DNA from: Hymenobacter metallicola
Lineage (GTDB): Bacteria > Bacteroidota > Bacteroidia > Cytophagales > Hymenobacteraceae
DNA length: 64,000 nucleotides
Assembly: GCF_004745645.1 (NCBI RefSeq)
Contig: NZ_SRMB01000004.1
Coordinates: forward strand, 465,593-529,592
Direction of reading: 5' to 3'
Within the stretch, counting starts at the first letter, position 1; each line of letters starts with the position of its first letter. The notes below the pieces were generated by a model. It was not told the DNA's origin and ran no database searches. It saw only the letters and a program-made list of their open reading frames with translations. Both the position numbers and the translations under genes were made by a program. Below are positions 17,001 through 24,169 of the stretch, piece after piece.

Positions 17001-17102
17001 ACCATCCTGGTCATTGGCTCCAAAGACCGTCTCAATTTCAAGGAGCTAGCCAAGTACGGCCAGGTCCAGCAACTCACGCTGAAAGAGATTTTCGGCTATT
17101 AA
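14061..17102 (+). CDS. M16 family zinc metallopeptidase, probable lipoprotein
   Basis: A double-unit M16 (pitrilysin/insulinase type) peptidase of 1013 residues. GTG 14061 is chosen because it begins a signal peptide (KKPFLLLFPAIAALGLTT) ending before a Cys in TTQC, an imperfect lipobox. The zinc motif is HYLEH (His103, Glu106, His107) with the third ligand expected in EAVYEEKNRGLDND; the second half carries the inactive M16 unit, including GGGMGSIVFQELRE. It probably degrades peptides in the periplasm or at the inner face of the outer membrane. Family length is normal. It is monocistronic, with its own -7 element and a REP-like hairpin downstream. Confidence 0.9.
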   Translation: MKKPFLLLFPAIAALGLTTQCQTSKPAATTAATTAPTPTAQAQQKEYKYETVEGDPLKARIYTLDNGLTVYLSDYDDAPRIQTYLAVRAGSKNDPSTATGLAHYLEHMVFKGTSKLGTQNWAAEKPELDKIEALYEVYRSKTDPAERKKLYHQIDSISSVAAKYAVANEYDKVMGAIGSKGSNAYTSVEQTVYQEDIPSNQLEKWAAIQSERLGELVPRLFHTELEAVYEEKNRGLDNDFSKEYEALNASLYRQHQYGTQTTIGTIQHLQNPSITEIKKYFGQYYVPNNVALCLSGDLDYDQTIRLIDQYFGKLQSKPVPAFVAAQEAPITAPVVKEVVGPDAENVMLGFRFPGAATHDALVLRMIDKILTNGQAGLIDLNLNQQQRVLQAASFTDINNDYSSHVLYATPRQGQTLPQVRDLLLGQLELVKKGSFPDWLIPAIINNEKLQRTKSYESNEARAGAFVAAFVSRQSWKDVLQQYEDFGKITKEEVLRVANQYYGPGYALIYKKTGKDTSTPKVVKPAITPVPVNREVASGFYKEVVSKPSPELQPVFVDYKKDIQEFKLASGVPVYYTRNTENELFNLYYILDLGTNNDPKLGLAADYLQYLGTDKFTAAQLQQEFYKLGCSFGVSSGQDRVYVSLSGLDSNFEPALQLFESLLANPKPDAKALKDMVDGVLKARKDAKLNKQVILTQAMLSYAKYGPKNPFTSQLSEKELRALKPTDLTALTKKLTSYQHRVLYYGPRAIESGPNKAAQAQVLRDHHGIVPTDKGVAETLNTLHQTPAKLTPVPANKDFAEQPLKDRKVYWVDYNMVQAEILFLTRGDVYDKALVPTVSLYNEYFGGGMGSIVFQELRESKALAYSASSRYANADKLGRSNYNLSYIGTQSDKLGEAMAGMETLLNDLPVAEANLQIAKQSIRNSIATERITKSDILFSYERAKRLGLDYDLRRDVYEQTQNMSFDDLKKFQQAKVKGQSQTILVIGSKDRLNFKELAKYGQVQQLTLKEIFGY

Positions 17103-17128
17103 AAAGCATTCGTTATGTCTTTTCGTCT

Positions 17129-17155
17129 GTCATGCTGAGCTTGTCGAAGCATGAC
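17129..17155. repeat. short REP-like palindrome
   Basis: GTCATGCT (17129-17136) and AGCATGAC (17148-17155) are perfect complements around an 11-base loop containing gcttgtcg. I recall this word as a frequent interspersed element in Hymenobacter-type genomes; copy number could not be checked. It may also serve as a 3' hairpin for the peptidase mRNA. Confidence 0.6.
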
Positions 17156-17248
17156 GACCTAGAAAGCTAAGGCAGGCGGGTTTATTACCTCTAACAACAA
17201 CTTAAACACCCTAAATAACTGTCAATTCGCAACTGACAACTTTTAACA

Positions 17249-18514
17249 ATGGCAGAGAACAAAATCACCATCAAAGGCGGTAAGCTGAGCGTACCGGATC
17301 AACCCGTAATTCCTTTCATTGAGGGCGATGGTACCGGTCCGGACATTTGGGCCGCTTCCGTGCGCGTATTCGACGCCGCAGTAGAAAAGGCTTACGGTGG
17401 CTCGCGCAAGCTGGTGTGGAAAGAGGTGCTGGCGGGCGAGAAGTCGTTCAAGCAAACCGGCAACTGGCTGCCCAACGAAACCCTGGATGCCTTCCGCGAA
17501 TACCTGGTGGGCATCAAAGGCCCCCTGACTACGCCCGTGGGCGGCGGTATCCGCTCCCTGAACGTGGCCCTGCGCCAGGAGCTGGACCTCTACGCTTGCC
17601 TGCGCCCCGTGCGTTGGTTTGAAGGCGTGCCTTCGCCCGTGAAGCAGCCCAACCTGACCGACATGGTGATCTTCCGCGAGAACACCGAGGACATCTACGC
17701 CGGCATCGAGTACATGAACGGCACGCCCCAGGCTCAGAAAATGCTGGAATTCCTGCAGGACGAGATGGGCGTGAAGAAAATCCGCTTCCCCGAGTCGTCC
17801 TCGTTCGGCATCAAGCCCGTCTCGAAGGAAGGCACCGAGCGCCTCGTACGCGCCGCCATCGAGTACGCCCTGACCCACAAGAAGCCTTCGGTGACCATCG
17901 TGCACAAAGGCAACATCATGAAGTTCACCGAGGGTGCCTTCAAAACCTGGGGCTACGAGCTGGCCGAGCGCGAGTTCGGCGACCGGGTATTCACCTGGGC
18001 TCAGTACGATAAGATCGTGGCTAAGCAGGGCCAGGAGGTAGCCGATGCCCAGCAGAAGGCGGCCCTGGAAAGCGGCAAGCTGCTCATCAAGGACAGCATC
18101 GCCGATGCCTTCCTGCAGCAGATCCTGCTCCGCCCCGCCGAGTACTCGGTTATTGCCACCCTGAACCTGAACGGCGACTATATCTCCGACGCCCTGGCTG
18201 CCATCGTAGGTGGTATCGGCATTGCGCCCGGTGCCAACATCAACTACATGACCGGCCACGCCATCTTCGAAGCGACCCACGGCACGGCTCCCAAGTACGC
18301 CGGCCTCGACAAGGTTAACCCCGGCTCGGTGATTCTCTCCGGCGCCATGATGCTCGAGCACCTGGGCTGGCAGGAAGCCGCCGACCTGATCTACAAAGGC
18401 CTCGAAGCTTCCATCGCCGCCAAGCGCGTCACCTACGACTTCGAACGCCTCATGGAAGGCGCTACCCTGCTGAAATGCTCGGAGTTCGGCGACGAGATTA
18501 TCGCCCGGATGTAG
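17249..18514 (+). CDS. icd: NADP-dependent isocitrate dehydrogenase
   Basis: A 421-residue cytoplasmic TCA-cycle enzyme converting isocitrate to 2-oxoglutarate and CO2, of the E. coli Icd type. Recognisable segments are IPFIEGDGTGPDIW near residues 22-35, the substrate-binding IRSLNVALRQELDLYACLRPV near 100-121 (its Ser is the phosphorylation site in E. coli), RENTEDIYAGIEY near 138-150, IVHKGNIMKFTEG near 218, and the C-terminal ATHGTAPKYAG loop that binds NADP. Length is normal. The start ATG 17249 follows an AT-rich leader. It is followed by a strong terminator and stands alone. Confidence 0.96.
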   Translation: MAENKITIKGGKLSVPDQPVIPFIEGDGTGPDIWAASVRVFDAAVEKAYGGSRKLVWKEVLAGEKSFKQTGNWLPNETLDAFREYLVGIKGPLTTPVGGGIRSLNVALRQELDLYACLRPVRWFEGVPSPVKQPNLTDMVIFRENTEDIYAGIEYMNGTPQAQKMLEFLQDEMGVKKIRFPESSSFGIKPVSKEGTERLVRAAIEYALTHKKPSVTIVHKGNIMKFTEGAFKTWGYELAEREFGDRVFTWAQYDKIVAKQGQEVADAQQKAALESGKLLIKDSIADAFLQQILLRPAEYSVIATLNLNGDYISDALAAIVGGIGIAPGANINYMTGHAIFEATHGTAPKYAGLDKVNPGSVILSGAMMLEHLGWQEAADLIYKGLEASIAAKRVTYDFERLMEGATLLKCSEFGDEIIARM

Positions 18515-18540
18515 TAGCTTGGCAGTAGCCAATTAATCTA

Positions 18541-18576
18541 AACCCCGCGTTGGCTTTGGTCAGCGCGGGGTTTTTT
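18541..18576 (+). terminator. rho-independent terminator of icd
   Basis: AACCCCGCG (18541-18549) pairs with CGCGGGGTT (18564-18572), extended by a wobble pair, and runs into six T. The AT-rich island begins directly after it. Confidence 0.9.
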
Positions 18577-18603
18577 GTTTATTATTTGGAAAAATCCAAC
18601 AGA

Positions 18604-19377
18604 ATGAACTTCACCAGACAGCAACTTATACGTTTCTATTTTTCAAAAGACCACACAATCAATATTGGCTGTCGATTCTGCAATACGGGACGTTTAACTG
18701 CTGATTCAAACAAGGTTGTAGACGAAGAAACTAGTTCTTCCAAAAGGCATCAGGTGATGCCATATGCCAATCAGGATGAATATGAAGGCAAATTCTCTAT
18801 CTTATTTCGATGTAATAATGCAAAGTGCCGTGAAATACACTTGGCTTCCGGAGATGTTATATTCGAAGAAATGCGCAGTTATGATGAATACAGCCATGAG
18901 GAGACCTTTGATGGATACGATAAACAATACTACCCTAGATTCTTTCATCCATCTATAGACATTTTCACAATAGATTCAAATCTTCCGAATAATATTTCAG
19001 AAGAAATCAGAAAATCATTCTCTCTATATTTTACTGATACTAATGCAGCAGCAAACAGAATAAGAGTAGCAATCGAACATCTATTATCAGTATTAAAGAT
19101 ACCGACCCATAATAAAGCAGGCAATAGACACACATTACACAATAGAATAACCCTTCTTGAAAAGAAACAAAAAAATTTATCAGCAAATCTTTTTGCTATA
19201 AAATGGATAGGTAACTCTGGCAGCCACATGGAAAACCTAAGCAAACCAGATATAATAGATGCCTACGAAATAGTAGAACATATTATTAACGAACTTTTTA
19301 TTAGAAAAAATAAAATCTTGCATGTAAGAACTATTGCAAAAGAGATAAACACTAAAAAAGGACCTAGAAGTAAGTAG
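18604..19377 (+). CDS. DUF4145-like protein (AT-rich island)
   Basis: A 257-residue cytoplasmic protein. ATG 18604 is chosen over an upstream start lying in the icd terminator. The N-terminus has a possible zinc site (CRFC near residues 21-24, then CNNAKC near 64-69). The C-terminal half (about 145-235) fits DUF4145: AANRIRVAIEHLLSVL, LHNRITLLEKK, FAIKWIGNSGSHMENLS, then a helical end. DUF4145 occurs alone or fused to restriction and other defence proteins; its activity is not well defined. Base composition is far more AT-rich than the neighbours, with many ATA, AGA and AAA codons, a clear sign of transfer. The next gene follows after 63 bases. Confidence 0.65.
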   Translation: MNFTRQQLIRFYFSKDHTINIGCRFCNTGRLTADSNKVVDEETSSSKRHQVMPYANQDEYEGKFSILFRCNNAKCREIHLASGDVIFEEMRSYDEYSHEETFDGYDKQYYPRFFHPSIDIFTIDSNLPNNISEEIRKSFSLYFTDTNAAANRIRVAIEHLLSVLKIPTHNKAGNRHTLHNRITLLEKKQKNLSANLFAIKWIGNSGSHMENLSKPDIIDAYEIVEHIINELFIRKNKILHVRTIAKEINTKKGPRSK

Positions 19378-19440
19378 ACAACGAATAAAAAATTTCAGCT
19401 CACACATATTGCAAAACAATTTTATTAAAAATACAAATCA

Positions 19441-20193
19441 ATGAAACAAAACCCTGAAGCACAAAGCACTGAAAGAGAACCTAGAATTTCTGTTAACAAG
19501 CTTGCTGATTACTTGGCAACGCCATCTACAACAAAGCGCAGATCCATACTTCGGGAACAAAAATTTCCTAAAGAGAGTGAATTTAAAACAACATATTATA
19601 ACGAAGCCAAACAACCTATAAAGAAATGCTTTACCACTTCTGAATTTGAGTTGAGCGCAGTTAATAAAATGATCAATAAGCTACGAAATGAAATAATAGA
19701 CTTAATAGCTAATCCACCAGAAACAGCAGATCAACAAGGCAAACACAAGATAAAGATACAAAGAAAAGAATCGTGCCTCGAAGCACTTGAAATTTTCTTA
19801 GACAATACAACAATATTAGACCAATACAAAGAACATAAATTCACTAATAATATTTATACAAATTGGATAGAAATAAATGGAGTAAAAATATCTGTGGAAC
19901 CAGACATAATTATAACAGGACATAAAAGAAAAAAGCCATACACAGGGGCCATTAAACTCTATTTCTCTAAGTCAAATAAGATAACTAAAGATATGGGCAA
20001 AACAATATCTTCAATGTTATATGAACATATAAAAGAATTCTCTAACGATGCAGATAATAAACACTGCTTTGTATATGACGTCATAAACACCACTATATAC
20101 TCTGCTTCAACTAGTTATACTACTAAAATCAAGGAGATCCAAGCTGCTTGCGAAGACATTTCTGCTATATGGCCTACTATCCAAAGAAAATAG
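19441..20193 (+). CDS. unknown protein, possible PD-(D/E)XK-like fold (AT-rich island)
   Basis: A 250-residue soluble protein, AT-rich like the preceding gene. The first third is basic and helical (ISVNKLADYLATPSTTKRRSI, then QKFPKESEF). A central segment, VKISVEPDIIITGHKRKKPYTGAIKLYF read in two parts, has an Asp followed about 14 residues later by an Ala-Ile-Lys strand, which resembles a degenerate PD-(D/E)XK core; then come a helix and a strand HCFVYDVINTTIYSA and a helical end with ACEDISAIWP. I have seen similar proteins of unknown function in other bacteria. The nuclease idea is weak. Linked with the DUF4145-like gene it may form a two-gene defence unit. Confidence 0.5.
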   Translation: MKQNPEAQSTEREPRISVNKLADYLATPSTTKRRSILREQKFPKESEFKTTYYNEAKQPIKKCFTTSEFELSAVNKMINKLRNEIIDLIANPPETADQQGKHKIKIQRKESCLEALEIFLDNTTILDQYKEHKFTNNIYTNWIEINGVKISVEPDIIITGHKRKKPYTGAIKLYFSKSNKITKDMGKTISSMLYEHIKEFSNDADNKHCFVYDVINTTIYSASTSYTTKIKEIQAACEDISAIWPTIQRK

Positions 20194-20300
20194 CTCTTTC
20201 TGATAGTGTGTATATGACATGCACCCGTCTCTAATCCATTAGCCCCCACAAAAAAGTGCATTCACCACGGATGCCCTTTTCTTTTCCACTAGCGCCTCAC

Positions 20301-20741
20301 TTACGCCTCACTCTCCCCATCCCGCTCCGTCCGCACCCGCTTCAGCAGCTGCCGTAGCGTGTAATTCATCCGCGCCTTCAGCTTATCCGAGCGGCCGTAA
20401 AGGCATTTGCCGTCGGCCAGCACCTCTTTCATCAGCGTGTAGAGGTGGTTCAGGGTCGCCATGTTGTCGGCGGTGAGGGTCTGGCTGCCGATTTGGTGCA
20501 GGTCCTGCAGGGTTGAGTCCTGGGTCAGGTCGGTGTAGAGGGTGCGCAGGGCCTGGGTATCCGCTTCCGGGTGGCCCTTGGCTTGCAGGGCTTCGCGGTT
20601 GACGTCCAGGTTCTGGAGCAGGGTTTTGAGCTTGGCTTCCAGGCGCTCCATGTCGCCGGAGCTGCGGGCCTGCCGCCAGCCGAGAAGTACTTCCCTGACT
20701 TTCAGACAACAAAGCGGGAATAGCACAAATAGAAGCTTCAT
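20301..20741 (-). CDS. hypothetical helical protein
   Basis: A 146-residue protein on the - strand. It begins with a short hydrophobic stretch (MKLLFVLFPLCC) that could be a weak signal sequence, followed by a helical, charged domain with ERLEAKLKTLLQNLDVNREAL and LHQIGSQTLTADNMATL, and a basic C-terminus (LRQLLKRVRTERDGE). I do not recognise it. The body is GC-rich like the backbone, but its first 15 codons and upstream region are AT-rich, as if the 5' end lies at the edge of the acquired island. It may be a truncated gene given a new start; an internal Met at residue 31 is an alternative. Confidence 0.5.
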   Translation of the reverse strand: MKLLFVLFPLCCLKVREVLLGWRQARSSGDMERLEAKLKTLLQNLDVNREALQAKGHPEADTQALRTLYTDLTQDSTLQDLHQIGSQTLTADNMATLNHLYTLMKEVLADGKCLYGRSDKLKARMNYTLRQLLKRVRTERDGESEA

Positions 20742-20859
20742 TGAAATAATTTCAACATCATCAATCGGGAATTATTAATATCATAATTATGTAGTAGGTA
20801 TACTGCCAAGTAGTTCGCTTATTTGGCAAAACCTTACCAACCAAACCATACCCTCTCCC

Positions 20860-21687
20860 ATGAAAAAGACCAATCTTTCCCTTCTGATGCTTGGCGTAGG
20901 AATGAGCGTTTTCACCAGCTGCTCGAAAGAACAGGAAACGGCTGTTCCAACCGGCTCGGCCTCCGCCCAGGATGCCAAAGTGGAAGAAGCTTACCCCGGC
21001 CAGACCGGCACCGCCCTGCCCGGCAAGTTTGGGGTGTACCAGCAAATCAACGGGGAGAACATCCTGGAAGGGGACATCATCCTGACGGCGGCCCAGGTGA
21101 ACCCCACCGGTCCGCAGACCGAAAGCGCCGGCCGCAACACCGGCAAGTGGCCCAGCGCCGTGGTGTACTACACCATTGATGCCGCTCTGCCCAGCCAGAA
21201 CCGCGTCACCGACGCCATTACCCACTGGCAGACCTATACGCCCGTCCGCTTCGTGAAGCGCACCACTCAGGCCAACTACGTGACTTTCCGCGTGGGCTCG
21301 GGCTGCTCCTCCAACATCGGCATGATTGGCGGCCGCCAGTACATCAACCTGGCCTCGGGCTGCTCCACGGGTAATACCATCCACGAAATCGGCCACGCCC
21401 TGGGCCTGTTCCACGAGCAGACCCGCAACGACCGGGACACCTACGTGAACATCCTGACCCAGAACATTCAGGCCGGCTACGAAAACAACTTCACCAAGTA
21501 CGGCGTCTCGGGCTACAGCGGCACCGACTTCGGCGCCCTCGACTTTGGCTCCATCATGATGTACGGCTCGTTCTCGTTCTCCTCGAACGGGCAGCCGACC
21601 ATCACCAAGAAAGACGGCTCGACCTTCAACATCCAGCGCAATGGCCTCTCAGCCGGCGACCGGGCTGGTATCGACGTGATGTACTAA
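20860..21687 (+). CDS. astacin-type (M12A) zinc metalloprotease, lipoprotein
   Basis: A 275-residue secreted protease with a lipoprotein signal (SVFTSCSK, Cys21). The astacin zinc motif is HEIGHALGLFHE (His175, Glu176, His179, His185), and the Met-turn SIMMYG follows with its Tyr ligand. The N-terminal 90 residues probably act as a propeptide; the catalytic domain starts near KWPSAVVYYTID. Cys149 and Cys168 may form the usual disulfide. It likely cleaves extracellular protein from the cell surface. Monocistronic, with a terminator 38 bases after the stop and an AT-rich promoter region (20742-20830) shared with the divergent gene. Confidence 0.93.
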   Translation: MKKTNLSLLMLGVGMSVFTSCSKEQETAVPTGSASAQDAKVEEAYPGQTGTALPGKFGVYQQINGENILEGDIILTAAQVNPTGPQTESAGRNTGKWPSAVVYYTIDAALPSQNRVTDAITHWQTYTPVRFVKRTTQANYVTFRVGSGCSSNIGMIGGRQYINLASGCSTGNTIHEIGHALGLFHEQTRNDRDTYVNILTQNIQAGYENNFTKYGVSGYSGTDFGALDFGSIMMYGSFSFSSNGQPTITKKDGSTFNIQRNGLSAGDRAGIDVMY

Positions 21688-21724
21688 GCTCCGGCAGGCT
21701 ACGGCCTATCGTTGCGCTTACCCC

Positions 21725-21764
21725 AAACAGGGCTTCCGGCAGCGGGGGCCCTGTTTGCTTTTTT
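21725..21764 (+). terminator. terminator of the astacin gene
   Basis: AAACAGGGC (21725-21733) pairs with GCCCTGTTT (21748-21756) and is followed by GCTTTTTT. Confidence 0.85.
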
Positions 21765-21902
21765 GGGCCGCCCCCCGACATCGTATTCAGGGCAGTAGCA
21801 CTCAACTTACCTAGCTAAAAGCGGCGGAATCCCGTTAGCAGAAGTACGGAGCGCGCTGAGCCTACCTGAGTCCGTTTTCCCGATCCACTACCCTTGCTGA
21901 GT

Positions 21903-22829
21903 ATGATAGTCTACGAACCCGGTGACTGGTGGAAGGCCCTGTGGCACTTTCATAAGTCGAAAACATTGTGGGTCCTGCTAGGGCGAGTGGCGCTGGTGGG
22001 CCTGTACGTGGCCGCCGTGGCGGTGGCTCAGCTGCATTACTTTCAATTCGAGTTCGAGGTAGAGCGGGAGTATTTTTCCTTTCTGGGCATTCTGCTGAGC
22101 CTGCTGCTGGTATTCCGCACCAACACGGCCTACGACCGGTATTATGAAGGCCGCCGGCAGTGGGGCAGTCTGATTAGCGCCTGCCGCAACCTGGCCGCCA
22201 TTCTGGGGGCGGCCTTGCCCGCCGAGGCTGCCGGGCACCGGGTTTTCTACGCCCGCATGCTGTCCAACTTTGCCCTGGCCCTGGAAGGCCACCTGCGCGA
22301 AAACGTGGAGTACGACAAGCTCGAACAGGTAGAAGGCGTGACGCCCGAAGCCCTGCGCGACGCCGACCACCTGCCCACCAAGCTAGCCACGCTGCTACAA
22401 GCCAGCTACGAGCGGCTCCACGATGCGGGCGAGCTGCAACCCGTACACCTGCTGCAGCTGCAGCCCTACCACGGCACCCTCCTGGACGCGGCCAGCGCCT
22501 GTGAGCGAATCCGCTCGACGCCTATTCCGTTTTCCTACAGCTTCTTTATCAAAGGCTTCATCACCGTTTTCATTCTGATGCTGCCCTTCGTGCTGCTCGA
22601 CACCTACGGCTACTTTACCATCCCTATCGTGCTCATTGGGGCCTATGCCCTGCTCGGGCTGGAATTGATTGGGGAAGAAATTGAAAATCCCTTTCGCAAG
22701 CAAAGCAACGACTTGCCGCTTACTCAGCTGGCCAACCGGATTCGGGTGAGCGTGCACGAGGCGCTGGGCGTCGACCTGCCCGGCTACAAAAAAGCCCTGG
22801 CCGACTTACCCTATACCATTGTGCATTAA
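21903..22829 (+). CDS. bestrophin family ion channel
   Basis: A 308-residue inner-membrane protein of the bestrophin/UPF0187 family, pentameric channels (cation-selective in Klebsiella, chloride in animals). Family signatures are the N-terminal LGRVALVGLYVAAVAV membrane helix, LLLVFRTNTAYDRYYEGRRQWG near residues 68-90, and a C-terminal region with YGYFTIPIVLIGAYALLGLELIGEEIENPF. The ATG at 21903 is preferred to a TTG nine bases upstream. It is probably monocistronic; a large hairpin follows and separates it from the convergent gene. Confidence 0.88.
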   Translation: MIVYEPGDWWKALWHFHKSKTLWVLLGRVALVGLYVAAVAVAQLHYFQFEFEVEREYFSFLGILLSLLLVFRTNTAYDRYYEGRRQWGSLISACRNLAAILGAALPAEAAGHRVFYARMLSNFALALEGHLRENVEYDKLEQVEGVTPEALRDADHLPTKLATLLQASYERLHDAGELQPVHLLQLQPYHGTLLDAASACERIRSTPIPFSYSFFIKGFITVFILMLPFVLLDTYGYFTIPIVLIGAYALLGLELIGEEIENPFRKQSNDLPLTQLANRIRVSVHEALGVDLPGYKKALADLPYTIVH

Positions 22830-22831
22830 CC

Positions 22832-22880
22832 AGTACGCCCCGGCAGCACGGACCCTGGGGTCCGGCTGCCGGGGCGTACT
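22832..22880. terminator. bidirectional hairpin between convergent genes
   Basis: AGTACGCCCCGGCAGC (22832-22847) pairs perfectly with GCTGCCGGGGCGTACT (22865-22880), and an inner GGACC/GGTCC pair caps it. No T-run follows, so it may be a processing or transcription-block hairpin for both the bestrophin gene and the gene on the other strand. Confidence 0.7.
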
Positions 22881-22902
22881 ACTTGCCTCGTTTGAATGGG
22901 CG

Positions 22903-23595
22903 CTATTCCTGCTTGCCTTGCAGGCGCTGCAGTTCTTTGTAGGTGTTTTGCGAGTGCTGGTACTGCCGCTCAACCGCCTGGCGCAGCGTGCCCGACAGGG
23001 TGTGGTCGCTCAGGGCATCCTCGTAGGCTTTGATGGCCCACTCTTCACCGTAGATGTTGGAGCCCAGAATGGCCTTTTCATCGGCACCGGTCAGGGCAGC
23101 TTTGGCGTCCATCCAGGCGCGGTAGAACTTGCCTTTGACCGTGGTGCTTTCCTGACGGCCACCGCCCTGCTGCCGCAGGTAGCCATTGAGTTCATTCGAG
23201 AACTGCTGGCTCTGGCTTACCAGCTGCTTGTAGTAGCCGCTCAGCTGCGGGTCCTTGCTTTCATCGACGGCGCGCTGGTAGCCTTCAATCCGGTCGTTGA
23301 CGAAGTATAGCAGCTCGTTGAGCGTGTCGGTCTGGGCGTCGCTCGAGGTGGCTTTGCCCGTTTTTGACTTGCCCGCTTTATTGGTCAACAACGCGCCGAC
23401 GCCCACGGCCAACAACGCGCCGCCCACTACTTTCTGGGTGGTCGTCATGCGGCCGAACATGTCGCCCACGCTGCCTTTATTTAGCCACTTACCCGCTTGG
23501 CTTAGCAAAGAGCCGTCGTTGTTGGAAGTGCCCAAAGACGCGGAATTATAGGAAGAAGCAGAACCGCTGCGAGTTGGTTGGTGTGAAGTGCTCAT
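22903..23595 (-). CDS. PA2169-family four-helix-bundle protein
   Basis: A 230-residue protein on the - strand. Residues 1-50 are Ser/Gly-rich and flexible; a hydrophobic Gly-rich segment follows (VVGGALLAVGVGALLT, about 56-71). The C-terminal part from residue 87 (LNELLYFVNDRIEGYQRAVD, then KGKFYRAWMDAKAALTG and EEWAIKAYEDAL) fits the PA2169/DUF2383 ferritin-like helical bundle. Its function is unknown; such genes often appear in envelope-stress contexts. The extra N-terminal membrane-like segment is an addition to the basic family. Start ATG at 23595 is clear. Confidence 0.8.
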   Translation of the reverse strand: MSTSHQPTRSGSASSYNSASLGTSNNDGSLLSQAGKWLNKGSVGDMFGRMTTTQKVVGGALLAVGVGALLTNKAGKSKTGKATSSDAQTDTLNELLYFVNDRIEGYQRAVDESKDPQLSGYYKQLVSQSQQFSNELNGYLRQQGGGRQESTTVKGKFYRAWMDAKAALTGADEKAILGSNIYGEEWAIKAYEDALSDHTLSGTLRQAVERQYQHSQNTYKELQRLQGKQE

Positions 23596-23798
23596 GGTTG
23601 GCGAGAATAAGGTTGGTGAATTATCCCCTGCCTTACGACGCGCTTACTCAATGAGTTAGGTTGAGCTTAAGAATACTTGGAGCCGGCGCTACTATTTTAG
23701 GAGCCTCGGGCGGGTGGCCGCGGAGGTGCTGTAGCCCTGCTGCCCAGCGGTGGTGCCCAATTCCGGCGTACCTTGCGGCCTCATGTAGAGTTGTTGGT

Positions 23799-24098
23799 AT
23801 GCTTGCTTCTTTGTTGCGCACTTCCCTGGGCCGCCTGCGGGCTATTGGGTTTCTGGAAGGGGTGTCCTTTCTGGTTTTGTTGGGCATTGCTATGCCGCTG
23901 AAATACCTGGCCGGCCAGCCCGAAGCGGTGCGCCTGGTCGGTATGGCCCACGGGCTGCTGTTTGTGCTGTATGTGCTACTCGTGCTGCAGGTCAGCATTG
24001 CCCGCAGCTGGTCGTGGCGCAAGGCGTTGCTGGCCCTGGCCGTGTCGGTTATTCCTTTCGGCACCTTCTGGGCAGATAAGAAGCTGTTTCAGGAGTAG
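23799..24098 (+). CDS. DUF3817 membrane protein
   Basis: A 99-residue integral membrane protein with three hydrophobic helices. Family features are LGRLRAIGFLEGVSFLVLLGIAMPLKY near residues 9-35, then VGMAHGLLFVLYVLLVLQV and IPFGTFWADKK at the end. The function of this family (YdzA-like) is unknown. ATG 23799 is chosen; a longer in-frame ORF reaches 23661 but its first 46 residues are unlike the family and would overlap the upstream promoter region. TACCTTGC at 23770, a near match to the -7 consensus, lies 29 bases upstream. It is probably transcribed with or just before the MOSC gene, 71 bases away. Confidence 0.85.
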   Translation: MLASLLRTSLGRLRAIGFLEGVSFLVLLGIAMPLKYLAGQPEAVRLVGMAHGLLFVLYVLLVLQVSIARSWSWRKALLALAVSVIPFGTFWADKKLFQE

Positions 24099-24169
24099 CT
24101 TGCAGCGCCGGGCCCGTTGCTACCGGTTGAAAGTGGGCCCTTCTTTCCATACCCTACCCTGCATCTGCT

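Noticed and set aside
17243..18532. 429-codon open frame on the - strand over icd
   Set aside because: Exact antisense shadow of icd, with no recognisable protein features.
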